From Chrysaora quinquecirrha (lineage: Eukaryota; Cnidaria; Scyphozoa; Semaeostomeae; Pelagiidae), in the NCBI GenBank assembly GCA_014526335.1, contig JACTAT010000056.1:532968-596967 (forward strand): a DNA stretch of 64,000 nucleotides, in the 5' to 3' direction. Positions 62,601 to 64,000 of the stretch are shown piece by piece. The first letter of the stretch is position 1. Each line of letters starts with the position of its first letter. The notes under the pieces were generated by a model that saw nothing but the letters and a program-made list of their open reading frames with translations, did no database searches and had not been told where the DNA came from. A program made the position numbers and the translations under genes.

Positions 62601-62901
62601 AACAAATATATTTGTAGGGGGAGGGGATGGATGGATATAGGCTGATTTTATGGAGCCAATGCAAGTCCTGATATATTCTGTCAAAGACTGAAGAAGAATA
62701 TAAATAATAGAATATAAATAATAACAAAATAATAAAATGAAAAAGTCTGTTATTGAAGGAGGAAAATGGAGTTACCTGAGCAACAACTATGAGTCCTTTG
62801 GGTACATATGACGATGTCCATGATTTGATTGGCTCTTTGGTAAAGGCAGTTGCGTGGGGTGATACTTTGAAACCATCCAATACATTGAGCATGATTCCAG
62901 C
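20432..62901 (-). CDS. Giant mosaic extracellular lectin/EGF/sushi/HYR/Ig protein, 38 visible exons, 5' end missing
   Basis: Span of one gene, read from 62901 down to the stop TAG at 20432-20434. Every predicted junction keeps frame, and from 41.4 kb onward all but the last exon begin and end in phase 1, so each module is a symmetrical exon or exon pair. The order is: unrecognised beta-rich region (residues about 1-425), Lys/Cys-rich and hydrophobic region (426-707), ricin-B-like trefoil region (708-993), FTP lectin + EGF twice (994-1359), EGF x3, sushi x2, HYR x2, unknown Cys module, GCC2/GCC3 x2, Ig. There is no transmembrane segment after the Ig domain, and the dense cysteines point to secretion. 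The start and signal peptide must lie beyond 64000. Module content resembles SVEP1-type and other matrix or recognition proteins, but I do not recognise this exact order. One exon contains a frameshift. Exons are listed separately as v1 to v38. Confidence 0.85.
20705..20850 (+). repeat. SINE family A, tRNA-like
   Basis: Contains TGTATGACTTGGATAGTTAC, then CCCAGTGGAAGCGTCGTTGG and a B-box-like GGTTCCAATCCC. Relatives at 30795-30930, 31573-31612 (truncated) and 48530-48660, all on the plus strand, that is antisense to the mosaic gene. Confidence 0.65.
21051..22341 (-). other. Intron v37-v38, remainder
   Basis: No exon seen. Contains a short duplicated phrase (CTGGGTGCCAGAGTC, and later CTGGAACCCAGGGTATC inverted) around an A/G-rich then T-rich stretch at 22080-22170. 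This could be a small MITE with ends near 22058 and 22180. Confidence 0.4.
22342..22473 (-). CDS. Mosaic gene exon v37, Ig domain first half
   Basis: 44 codons, phase 1 both sides (TTTTCTAG/ATGTCC, GGAG/GTATAG). [37 protein letters not shown]: the B-strand Cys and C-strand Trp of an Ig fold. Confidence 0.9.
23302..23478 (-). CDS. Mosaic gene exon v36, GCC2/GCC3 domain
   Basis: 59 codons, phase 1 both sides. [57 protein letters not shown]. Same family as v35, with a longer first loop. Confidence 0.9.
23720..24065. repeat. Repeat with TTTCGCCCAACTT palindromic motifs
   Basis: GTTTCGCCCAACTTTC and TTCGCCCAACTTCC at the left are mirrored by AGTTGGGCGAAACG, GTTGGGCGAATAG and TTGGGCGAAAAG at the right. 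A MITE-like inverted structure of about 340 bp in the intron v35-v36. Confidence 0.6.
24505..24755. mobile_element. MITE with AGGCCCTG ends, copy 1
   Basis: Left AAGGCCCTGGAGAAATGAAC matches the inverted right end GTTCATTTGCTCAGGGCCT. The interior (CACTGAACATTGTCCACTG, CACTCGGCACTAAACATAG) is shared with 31615-31860. Probably a hAT-like non-autonomous family; no clear target duplication seen. Confidence 0.7.
24996..25157 (-). CDS. Mosaic gene exon v35, GCC2/GCC3 domain
   Basis: 54 codons, phase 1 both sides. [46 protein letters not shown]. The C-P-x-G-x-Y ... C-x-x-C-P-x-G-x-Y ... C-x-x-C pattern is the ephrin-receptor-like GCC2/GCC3 repeat. Confidence 0.9.
25872..25964 (-). CDS. Mosaic gene exon v34, unrecognised Cys module, second half
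   Basis: 31 codons, phase 1 both sides (CGCATAG/AATATA, TGCT/GTACGT). [30 protein letters not shown]. Two cysteines, one sequon (NAT). Read with v33 it gives a six-Cys module. Confidence 0.7.
26225..26560. repeat. Degenerate TTAGTTAG repeat
   Basis: Low-complexity stretch of TAGTTAGTTGGTAAGTTAC-like words between v33 and v34. Confidence 0.7.
26709..26909 (-). CDS. Mosaic gene exon v33, unrecognised Cys module, first half
   Basis: 67 codons, phase 1 both sides. [49 protein letters not shown]. Four cysteines; aromatic-rich. Weakly sushi-like in spacing, but without the conserved Trp. Position after HYR suggests an extracellular module. Confidence 0.8.
27067..28117. mobile_element. CAACATGTTGG MITE family, long copy
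   Basis: Begins TTGTTGGCCAACATGTTGAT and CAGTTTGCTATGG; ends with the inverse GCAAACAGTACCAACATG and later GGGCAACATGCTTG. Same family as 41526-42030 and 54271-54757, but about 500 bp longer in the middle. It lies in the intron v32-v33. Confidence 0.65.
28254..28496 (-). CDS. Mosaic gene exon v32, HYR domain
   Basis: 81 codons, phase 1 both sides. [13 protein letters not shown], then [41 protein letters not shown] textbook HYR domain (D-x-x-P-P...CP-DI...YDASGN...C.F.V). A SINE-like repeat starts within about 30 bp of its acceptor. Confidence 0.95.
28525..28990. repeat. SINE-like repeats, family D
   Basis: GAAGGGGAAATGGTGTGTGT and AGCGCCAGTCGCTACGAGCC at the left; another diverged copy begins near 28845. 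The reverse strand around 28915-28985 reads GGCGTCGTGGTCTAGG, then GTTCGAGCC, an A-box/B-box-like pair. Confidence 0.5.
29225..29620. mobile_element. TATAAGAAAG-family MITE
   Basis: GTTATAAGAAAGTGGTTTAT at the left, then AGTTCAATACTGGATTCTTG-like text. It aligns over most of its length with 60470-60845, including AACATGAAATATCTAAGAAAG near the right end. Related to the TA-flanked element at 13582-13957. Confidence 0.65.
29705..29938 (-). CDS. Mosaic gene exon v31, HYR domain
   Basis: 78 codons, phase 1 both sides. [20 protein letters not shown], then [18 protein letters not shown] and [16 protein letters not shown] at the start and F...G...V...A.NE.G...C-x-V at the end match the hyalin repeat. 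Confidence 0.85.
30795..30930 (+). repeat. SINE family A copy
   Basis: CTGCATGACTCGGAGAGCTA, CATAGCTCAGTGGAACGTCA and GGTTAAAATCCCA. It matches 20705-20850 and 48530-48660. Confidence 0.65.
31231..31425 (-). CDS. Mosaic gene exon v30, sushi (CCP)
   Basis: 65 codons, phase 1 both sides. [39 protein letters not shown], then SW...NEC. Has the two extra cysteines often found in CCPs that precede HYR domains. Confidence 0.9.
31615..31862. mobile_element. MITE with AGGCCCTG ends, copy 2
   Basis: Same family as 24505-24755 (TGTTCAGTCATTGAAAATTG, CCTCGGCACTGAACATAGGG, ends CCCTAGGGCCTA). It is preceded directly by a truncated SINE family A copy. Confidence 0.7.
32015..32218 (-). CDS. Mosaic gene exon v29, sushi (CCP)
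   Basis: 68 codons, phase 1 both sides. Four cysteines in sushi order: [38 protein letters not shown]. The GTW...SPSC ending is typical. Confidence 0.9.
33011..33133 (-). CDS. Mosaic gene exon v28, calcium-binding EGF
   Basis: 41 codons, phase 1 both sides. [18 protein letters not shown], then [18 protein letters not shown] classic cbEGF. Confidence 0.9.
34053..34172 (-). CDS. Mosaic gene exon v27, EGF
   Basis: 40 codons, phase 1 both sides. [17 protein letters not shown], then [19 protein letters not shown]. Calcium-binding-type start (DFNEC) and one sequon (NNT). Confidence 0.9.
34270..35129 (-). other. Intron v26-v27, SINE-like fragments
   Basis: Contains a SINE-like block at 34275-34500 (GGTGTAATGGTGCATTTACT, GGTTCGATGCC). 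A second block at about 34800-34910 has a tRNA-like reverse strand (GGTTTGATCCACGGTCC). No exon was seen between v26 and v27. Confidence 0.45.
35130..35267 (-). CDS. Mosaic gene exon v26, calcium-binding EGF
   Basis: 46 codons, phase 1 both sides. Begins [20 protein letters not shown], then [20 protein letters not shown] and C. DINEC at the start and the F/Y-C-D-C spacing fit cbEGF. Confidence 0.9.
35430..35640 (+). repeat. tRNA-derived SINE-like repeat
   Basis: Starts GGGCGTTTGGCCTAGTGATA, similar to an A box, with a degenerate B-box region (CCTCAAGTTAAAGCC) about 45 bp on. Ends near the GGAGGTAGTAGC stretch. It lies in the intron before v26. Confidence 0.5.
36098..36229 (-). CDS. Mosaic gene exon v25, EGF, copy B
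   Basis: 44 codons, phase 1 both sides. Same protein as v22. Joins to the first of the unduplicated EGF exons with a split Asp codon. Confidence 0.9.
36390..36905. repeat. (GACAA)n-type microsatellite, copy B
   Basis: AAGACAAGACAAGACAAGAC tracts with GGACAG, GGCAAG and TTACAAG variants, in the intron between the lectin and EGF exons. The Ser/Cys/Leu and Arg/Gln/Asp/Lys frames are repeat artefacts. Confidence 0.95.
36942..37184 (-). CDS. Mosaic gene exon v24, fucolectin second half, copy B
   Basis: 81 codons, phase 1 both sides. Differs from v21 in one residue that I can see (GNNENNNK here, GNNEHNNK in copy A). Same motifs, including the missing vicinal cysteines. Confidence 0.9.
37921..38094 (-). 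CDS. Mosaic gene exon v23, fucolectin first half, copy B
   Basis: 58 codons, phase 1 both sides, almost identical to v20 ([20 protein letters not shown]). Second cassette of the tandem duplication. Confidence 0.9.
38372..38503 (-). CDS. Mosaic gene exon v22, EGF, copy A
   Basis: 44 codons, phase 1 both sides. Pattern [14 protein letters not shown], then [19 protein letters not shown]: an EGF-like domain of the NGGC type. The nucleotide sequence appears identical to copy B at 36098-36229. Confidence 0.9.
38665..39165. repeat. (GACAA)n-type microsatellite, copy A
   Basis: Counterpart of 36390-36905 in the duplicated segment. It shares the same left variant block (GAAAGGACAGGGCATGGCCC) but differs in repeat number and in the right half. 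Confidence 0.95.
39210..39452 (-). CDS. Mosaic gene exon v21, fucolectin (FTP) second half, copy A
   Basis: 81 codons, phase 1 both sides. Contains [46 protein letters not shown] and CEVMV. These are the expected NR...DRL, NPVC, GRYV and L-x-LCEV motifs. The adjacent Cys-Cys pair usual between the two sugar-contacting arginines is replaced by Glu-His. Confidence 0.9.
40178..40351 (-). CDS. Mosaic gene exon v20, fucolectin (FTP) first half, copy A
   Basis: 58 codons, phase 1 both sides. Begins [20 protein letters not shown], then AVDGN, SCTHT and [13 protein letters not shown]. This is the diagnostic first half of the eel-fucolectin/tachylectin-4/pentraxin-1 (F5/8-like) lectin domain. It differs from copy B at about one residue (NYN here, NYK in B). 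Confidence 0.9.
40505..40925 (+). pseudogene. 5'-truncated non-LTR retrotransposon (LINE) 3' end
   Basis: Plus-strand frame with [20 protein letters not shown], then [14 protein letters not shown] and [19 protein letters not shown], ending near a run TAAGTAAGTAAG. This is the well-known C-terminal end of LINE reverse-transcriptase proteins (cysteine/basic tail R-RGRP--TW-R). About 130 residues remain; the endonuclease and RT core are absent. The 5' limit is near 40510; the (TAAG)n tail marks the 3' end. It lies in the intron v19-v20 immediately beside the duplicated segment. Confidence 0.85.
41296..41409 (-). CDS. Mosaic gene exon v19, linker to fucolectin
   Basis: 38 codons, phase 1 both sides (CCACAG/CGAATA, CCTG/GTATGT). 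Contains [20 protein letters not shown] and ASICTKFAP. Two cysteines, mostly polar. No domain recognised by itself; it probably finishes the second trefoil. Confidence 0.75.
41526..42030. mobile_element. CAACATGTTGG MITE family, copy 2
   Basis: Left GCAAACCGTGCCAACAG and GCCAACATGTTGGCACAG, right end the inverse (CAACAATGTTCGCACGGTTT, GC). The interior shares GCAGCTGCTTCCTTTTGGCC and GATCATTTGTAGATGACATC with the copy at 54271-54757 (there in inverted orientation). Non-autonomous DNA transposon; superfamily not determined. Confidence 0.75.
42315..43440. repeat. Cluster of CCAAACGGTCAAACATTTG elements, partly in tandem
   Basis: The motif GGCCAAACGATCAAACATTG/ATGTTTGATCGTTTGGCC recurs as inverted pairs. 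From about 42630 to 43175 a unit of roughly 225-235 bp is tandemly repeated (GTCTATATTCCGTTAA, CTTAGCTGTGTTTAAAAGTT, GGTCAAACATTTGTT in the same order). A further relative is at 52000-52247. Probably a hAT-like MITE family amplified together with flanking DNA. Confidence 0.75.
43469..43586 (-). CDS. Mosaic gene exon v18, end of trefoil region
   Basis: Phase 0 in, phase 1 out (TTCTAG/GAAATG, CCAA/GTAAGT), 39 codons. Contains [20 protein letters not shown] and PQMVFSFIP. It continues the lectin-like part; the exact subdomain is unclear. Confidence 0.75.
44300..44455. repeat. ATTCACTCC repeat family
   Basis: GGGGCAATTCACTCCTTGGA, GTACACCC..., TCGTTTTGTTT, ending CCCTCGG. Relatives at 11428-11580 and 45265-45405; in the last, the right end GAGTGAATTGCCGCTCGG mirrors the left end. 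Likely a short MITE. Confidence 0.55.
45062..45205 (+). repeat. SINE family B, tRNA-derived
   Basis: tRNA-like head (GTCTCCGGTGGTTTTGCCAA, GAGTTTGAATCTCATC) followed by CCATTCGTCCGAGGCCGGTA. The same body follows a tRNA-like head on the minus strand at 51640-51842. Confidence 0.65.
45265..45405. repeat. ATTCACTCC repeat family, copy
   Basis: GGGCGATTCACTCCTTGAAA ... AGGAGTGAATTGCCGCTCGG: inverted ends about 10-14 bp long, interior ATCCTTTTGTTTTCATA shared with 11428-11580. Confidence 0.55.
45553..45745 (-). CDS. Mosaic gene exon v17, ricin-B-like region
   Basis: Phase 2 in, phase 0 out (ATTACAG/TACTGA, AAG/GTAAAA). Contains [20 protein letters not shown] and [20 protein letters not shown]. 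These are two successive W/F-x-G-x-L ... C-V repeats typical of ricin-B-like trefoils. Confidence 0.8.
46200..46400. mobile_element. Mariner-like element end
   Basis: The reverse strand begins TACAGGGTGTTCCGAAAAAA and continues similarly to 12803 onward (TTGTTTTTATT, CAAACTGTAGCTT) and to 13210-13260 (TTTCATATTTCATCTTC). Internally deleted or fragmentary copy. Confidence 0.55.
46893..47007 (-). CDS. Mosaic gene exon v16, ricin-B-like region
   Basis: Phase 1 in, phase 2 out (TTTTCAG/CTGGCC, AG/GTTAGT). Contains [20 protein letters not shown] and ILRSECQTT, a further trefoil-like strand set (KCINV...LILRSEC). Confidence 0.75.
47075..47250. mobile_element. Short Tc1/pogo-type MITE, 176 bp
   Basis: Left CAGTAGTACCTCCATTTATG then GACACTT, right end inverted (AAGTGTCCGTTATTTGGAGG then TTCCACTG). 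TIR about 28 bp with several mismatches. The CAGT start is typical of pogo/Tigger elements. TA duplication not clear. Confidence 0.65.
47358..47514 (-). CDS. Mosaic gene exon v15, ricin-B-like region
   Basis: Phase 0 in, phase 1 out (TTTCAG/AACTCA, GCAG/GTGATT). Starts [20 protein letters not shown], the LC-x-N/D strand that normally follows the Q-x-W turn. It continues with [20 protein letters not shown]. The basic KRRR run could be a cleavage site (inference). Confidence 0.75.
47889..48231. mobile_element. pogo/Tigger-type MITE, 343 bp
   Basis: Exact 19-bp inverted ends CAGTAGTTATTCGATTATC. Left flank TA (47887-47888), right flank CA, probably a decayed TA. The interior carries GGATAATCGAAAATG-type subterminal repeats. 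It lies in the intron v14-v15. Confidence 0.8.
48530..48660 (+). repeat. SINE family A copy with internal duplication
   Basis: CTGTATGACTTGGAGAGTTA, CTGTAGCTCAGTGGAAACGT; the phrase GTTGGCTCTCTGATC is repeated directly near 48608 and 48627. Ends 80 bp before the donor of v14. Confidence 0.65.
48741..48901 (-). CDS. Mosaic gene exon v14, ricin-B-like trefoil start
   Basis: Phase 1 in, phase 0 out. The acceptor TTTCTCAAG/GAACTT was chosen because it matches the phase-1 end of v13. An alternative CTAG acceptor 43 bp further out would give a stop after joining. Encodes [20 protein letters not shown], then [20 protein letters not shown] and KGSLV. QQWAF is the Q-x-W motif of ricin-type beta-trefoils, followed by the G-x-L turn. 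Confidence 0.75.
49500..49745 (-). repeat. SINE family C, tRNA-derived
   Basis: The reverse strand begins GAGCAGCGTAGCGTAGTGGT and TAGCGC, with GTTGTTCGAATCCAGACT about 45 bp on: A and B boxes of a tRNA-like head. It is followed by a non-tRNA body. The anticodon region is not convincingly tRNA-like, so it is not called a tRNA gene. Confidence 0.65.
50096..50349 (-). CDS. Mosaic gene exon v13, beta-rich region
   Basis: Phase 2 in, phase 1 out (ATTTCAG/AATCCG, TCAG/GTAAAA), 84 codons. Alternating strands [20 protein letters not shown] and [16 protein letters not shown], then a polar stretch with [15 protein letters not shown]. It resembles the strand style of v2-v8 and closes that region before the lectin part. 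Confidence 0.8.
51236..51401 (-). CDS. Mosaic gene exon v12, hydrophobic Cys region
   Basis: Phase 1 in, phase 2 out (CCTTTTAG/GTGTCT, GG/GTAAGT). Encodes [38 protein letters not shown] and [17 protein letters not shown]. The second half is strongly hydrophobic and helical. It could be a membrane-active or buried helix; it is interrupted by charged residues (RLAEK), so a standard transmembrane segment is doubtful. Confidence 0.75.
51640..51842 (-). repeat. SINE family B, tRNA-derived
   Basis: The reverse strand reads TGTACAGCCGAGTGGTCAAG, GTGGGTTCGAATCTCGTCAG: a Leu/Ser-tRNA-like head. It continues into CCATCCTTCCGAGGTCGGTA, the body shared with 45062-45205. Confidence 0.75.
51995..52247. 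mobile_element. CCAAACGATCAAACATT MITE, complete copy
   Basis: Begins TTAGGCCCTTGCCAAACGAT, ends TTGTTGGCCAGGGCCTTA; inverted ends with AGGCCCTGGCCAA. Same family as the 42.3-43.4 kb cluster. Confidence 0.7.
52588..52738 (-). CDS. Mosaic gene exon v11, cationic region with RRRR
   Basis: Phase 0 in, phase 1 out (TTGTAAG/GTTGGA, AAAG/GTATTG), 50 codons. Begins [20 protein letters not shown], then [14 protein letters not shown] and EGLVGGGCK. The RRRR-S run is a candidate proprotein-convertase site (inference). The preceding stretch from v10 is a cationic amphipathic helix. Confidence 0.7.
52830..53130. mobile_element. AATAGACC/GGTCTGGG element, partial copy
   Basis: GAATAGACCTTTTCAAAGAG and GGTCTGGGTTGGCGCGG open it; the interior (GATTCCAGTCGCTTTTTGCT, AAATGAAAGAAAGGGTTCAA, TCTGCTCAAGGAGGCATTTA) aligns with 58688-58990. 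No right terminal inverted repeat was recognised here. Confidence 0.6.
53234..53283 (-). CDS. Mosaic gene mini-exon v10
   Basis: A 50-bp exon, phase 1 in, phase 0 out (TTTTTAG/GAAACT, TCG/GTATGC). It encodes [16 protein letters not shown]. It is the only exon found that reconciles the phase-1 end of v9 with the phase-0 start of v11, and its amphipathic basic character continues on both sides. Confidence 0.65.
53741..53966 (-). CDS. Mosaic gene exon v9, Lys/Cys-rich coiled region
   Basis: Phase 0 in, phase 1 out (GGTTTTAG/GCTATA, GCTG/GTAAGA), about 75 codons. Predicted long helix [17 protein letters not shown]..., then a Lys-rich stretch with cysteines spaced [17 protein letters not shown] and EKNCKG, ending [14 protein letters not shown]. 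Amphipathic and basic. No database family recognised. Confidence 0.8.
54271..54757. mobile_element. CAACATGTTGG MITE family, copy 3, 487 bp
   Basis: Ends GCGCAAACCGTACCAAAATT and inverted GTTGGCACGGTTTGCGC. Dense CAACATG/CATGTTGG words in both subterminal regions. It lies between v8 and v9. No target duplication recognised. Confidence 0.8.
54970..55178 (-). CDS. Mosaic gene exon v8, carries an apparent one-base frameshift
   Basis: The exon is bounded by GGTAG/ATGTTC and CAG/GTACGT; both flanking exons require phase 0 on each side. The exon is 209 bp, one base short of a multiple of three. The entry frame reads [19 protein letters not shown] and then [11 protein letters not shown] before a TGA (about 55071-55076). 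The exit frame reads [19 protein letters not shown] through [15 protein letters not shown]. The frames overlap around an AAA run near 55083-55087. Comparison with v6-v7 supports both halves as real, so one base appears to be missing. Whether this is an assembly error, an allele or a broken gene cannot be told here. Confidence 0.7.
55741..55890 (-). CDS. Mosaic gene exon v7, beta-rich region
   Basis: 50 codons, phase 0 both sides (ACTTTTAG/GAAATC, AAG/GTAGGC). Begins [18 protein letters not shown], has a sequon (NNT), then [20 protein letters not shown]. Second half of the v6-v7 repeat. Confidence 0.8.
55985..56697. repeat. (AATAGT)n to (AATAGC)n hexamer microsatellite
   Basis: About 700 bp in the intron v6-v7. 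The left third is AATAGT, with AATAGTTATAG variants; from about 56255 it turns to AATAGC with AAGTAGT interruptions every 60-100 bp. Long Ile/Ala and Leu frames are artefacts. Confidence 0.95.
56720..56857 (-). CDS. Mosaic gene exon v6, beta-rich region
   Basis: 46 codons, phase 0 both sides (CGTCAAG/GTGTCC, ATG/GTAAAG). Contains [20 protein letters not shown] and [11 protein letters not shown]. The string [15 protein letters not shown] plus the EIYIDG that opens v7 aligns by eye with [13 protein letters not shown]...MEIYIWG inside v8. That gives a repeat of roughly 90 residues. The AATAGC microsatellite begins only about 25 bp beyond its donor. Confidence 0.8.
56898..56985 (+). repeat. tRNA-like SINE head
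   Basis: GGCGTGGCCGAATGGTCAAG, then GGTTTCGAGTCTCGAAGG: A-box and B-box-like motifs of a Leu/Ser-type tRNA. The intervening arms do not fold convincingly, so a SINE relic is more likely than a functional tRNA. Confidence 0.55.
57090..57376. repeat. Poly-C runs and (CAGT)n microsatellite
   Basis: Poly-C tracts at about 57097-57112 and 57181-57192, then (CAGT)n at 57310-57376, about 16 perfect copies. It lies in the intron v5-v6. Confidence 0.9.
57477..57596 (-). CDS. Mosaic gene exon v5, beta-rich region
   Basis: 40 codons, phase 0 both sides (GTAAAAG/ATGTTC, TTG/GTAAGC). Begins [20 protein letters not shown] and ends in a Gly/Pro-rich loop ([15 protein letters not shown]). Its start resembles that of v8 ([15 protein letters not shown]), suggesting an internal repeat across exons. 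Confidence 0.75.
58562..58667 (-). CDS. Mosaic gene exon v4, beta-rich region
   Basis: Phase 2 in, phase 0 out (TTTCAG/AATCAC, GAG/GTACAA). Encodes [18 protein letters not shown] and [17 protein letters not shown]. It continues directly from v3 (split Gly codon). Unrecognised domain. Confidence 0.75.
58688..59150. mobile_element. AATAGACC/GGTCTGGG element, fuller copy
   Basis: Left GGTCTGGGTCAGCGCGATAG and TTTTCTGGCAGAATG are mirrored at the right by CATCTTGCAGAAAAATTTCG and CGCCGACCCAGACC. It therefore has imperfect terminal inverted repeats of about 40 bp. The partial copy at 52830 shares the interior. Confidence 0.65.
59673..59886. mobile_element. MITE with about 46-bp inverted repeats, 214 bp
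   Basis: Left AATAGACCAAATCGGCTAAC, right GTTAGCCGATTTGGTCTATT; the match runs on through ACGTTGTTTA and to a GGTCAC at about 46 bp with few mismatches. The shared AATAGACC start suggests a link to the 58688 element. It lies in the intron v3-v4. Confidence 0.85.
60007..60239 (-). CDS. Mosaic gene exon v3, beta-rich region
   Basis: Phase 0 in, phase 2 out (TTTTTAG/TTCAAC, GG/GTATAG), about 77 codons. Strands include [22 protein letters not shown] and [14 protein letters not shown], ending [12 protein letters not shown]. One sequon (NRT). Same style of repeated strand-turn-strand as neighbouring exons. Confidence 0.8.
60470..60845. mobile_element. TATAAGAAAG-family MITE, copy
   Basis: AGTTTATAAGAAAGTAGTTC, AGTTCAATACTGGATTCTTG, and near the right end AACATGAAATATCTAAGAAA: colinear with 29225-29620. 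Terminal inverted repeats were not resolved. Confidence 0.65.
61002..61193 (-). CDS. Mosaic gene exon v2, beta-rich region
   Basis: 64 codons, phase 0 in and out (TTCACAG/ATCGG, TCG/GTAAGT). Holds two cysteines (KDCGGSSFC), then alternating hydrophobic strands such as [15 protein letters not shown] and [10 protein letters not shown]. No known domain recognised; the pattern is of successive amphipathic beta strands. Confidence 0.75.
61235..62050. repeat. CTAG-rich minisatellite, period about 105-115 bp
   Basis: Around eight degenerate units, each containing GAAGGTCTAGCTAATAGAAG, TTCTACTAGAGACAACTAGC and ACTAGAAGAGCTACTACTAG-like segments. The tetranucleotide CTAG recurs dozens of times. It starts about 40 bp from the acceptor of v2. 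Confidence 0.9.
62776..62901 (-). CDS. Mosaic gene exon v1, beta-rich region
   Basis: 42 codons, phase 0 at both ends (acceptor TCTTCTAG/GCTGG, donor CAG/GTAACT). Contains [15 protein letters not shown] and [11 protein letters not shown]. No domain recognised. The open acceptor shows that the gene starts further upstream, outside the window. Confidence 0.7.
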
Positions 62902-62904
62902 CTA

Positions 62905-64000
62905 GAAGATCAATCTGGAAGTTAATCGATCGAATTATATTTTGAATAAGTGCTTATTAGAGTTGAATTGAGTAACTCAGGATTGAAATCGACTGAATCT
63001 GGGGTGCAGTCAAAGTTGACTCAGATTTGAAATCTGGATTGAATATAACGGTCTCAGATTCCATTAGCCTGTATCTGAATTTCATTTGACAGAATGGTGA
63101 CTGAATCGGACCGTATCTTACTTAATCCGGATTCAATGTTGTCGACTTTGCATTAGTTTAACTTTAACTAAATGTCGATTCTATCCGATTGAATCTGACT
63201 GAATCTGGATGCAATACGATTGTATTCGGATTCAGTTTGACAAATCTTGATGTAATTTTGCAAAGCTCAATTCGACCTAATCTGGCAGAATGTGGATTCG
63301 GGTCAACTGAATTTCACTGAATCTAGATGCGATTCGATTAAATACTGATTGACTTTGCGCCTTGACAAGTGAAAACACCAAACATAGCTAAAAGGTAAGC
63401 TATCTCAAAATTATTCCATCCAGATTCAATGTGGTTAACTTTGCATTTAGTTCAACTGAATCTCAGTTTTATTCGATTGAAATCTGACTGCACATGGATG
63501 CAAGTCGACCATAGTCGGATTCAGCTTGACACAATCTTGATTCAATTTCTACTACTCTCCACTCAATTCGACCTATAATCTTACAGAATATGGATTTGCG
63601 TCTTATGGATTATGGATTTGGAATCTGCATGCATTCGATAAAATACGGGTTGAATTTGACATGATGCTTGAAGAAAGTACGACTCAATTCGACCTGACCT
63701 GACAGAATAAATTTGGCTGAATCTGATTGGGATTCAATACGGATTGACTTTGATCCTTGACAAGTAAAAACACCAATCATAAATGGGTAAAGAGTAAACT
63801 ACCTCTAAATTACTCAATCTTGATTCAATTTGGTTGAATCTGACTTAATCTGGATGCAATTCGAATAAATTCGGATTCAACTTTGTAGAATTCATTTGAA
63901 GTTTCACCAAACTACGATATCATTCGATCTAATCTGAATCCAGATGCGATTCGATTAAGCACGGATTGACTATGACTCTTGAAAACATAGACTGTATCTG
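62905..64000. repeat. Degenerate GATTCAAT/GAATCTGA repeats
   Basis: Sequence dominated by words such as GAATCTGATTGAATC, ATTCAATTTGAC and TCGATTCAA. A longer unit seems to recur: CTTGACAAGTGAAAACACCA at about 63360 and CTTGACAAGTAAAAACACCA at about 63757. It is in the intron upstream of v1; the array runs to the window end. Confidence 0.75.

Overview
Animal nuclear DNA, most likely from a cnidarian and perhaps an anthozoan. The sequence shows genes broken into 50-360 bp exons with GT/AG introns, an intronless rhodopsin-class receptor, an extracellular mosaic gene typical of metazoans, and many MITEs, SINEs, microsatellites and minisatellites. The species cannot be fixed by eye. There is no operon, rRNA gene, intact tRNA gene or CRISPR array. 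All recognised host genes lie on the minus strand.

Layout. (1) 1-3.3 kb: two exons of a JmjC/cupin-like oxygenase gene that runs out of the window at the left; its intron is filled by a GAAGTCAAA-type minisatellite. (2) 3.3-5.9 kb: simple repeats. (3) 5895-7166: an intronless class A GPCR of 423 residues. (4) 8.04-15.92 kb: a foldback-like mobile element. Its two arms are inverted arrays of a 73-bp minisatellite, bounded by a 24-bp inverted repeat and flanked by 13-14 bp near-identical direct repeats. A pogo/Tigger-type MITE and a TATAAGAAAC MITE sit inside it. (5) 15.9-20.4 kb: no gene; a MITE and a compound CAT microsatellite. (6) 20.43-62.9 kb: one very large mosaic gene, of which 38 exons are visible. 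The first exon or exons lie beyond 64000. (7) 62.9-64 kb: degenerate GATTCAAT repeats.

The mosaic gene was assembled by reading splice signals and intron phases on the minus strand. From N to C the visible product (about 2,090 residues) has: an unrecognised region rich in amphipathic beta strands; a Lys/Cys-rich amphipathic region with an RRRR run; a ricin-B-like beta-trefoil region; two tandem [fucolectin (FTP) + EGF] cassettes created by a recent 2.27-kb duplication; three EGF domains; two sushi domains; two HYR domains; an unrecognised Cys module; two GCC2/GCC3 (ephrin-receptor-like) domains; and one terminal Ig domain ending in a stop codon. Every adjoining exon pair in the model agrees in phase. 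One exon (54970-55178) carries an apparent one-base frameshift.

The gene combines two glycan-binding modules with adhesion and complement-like modules, so a secreted recognition or matrix protein is the natural reading; this is inference. The rest of the window is mostly mobile-element debris lying between genes and in the large introns.
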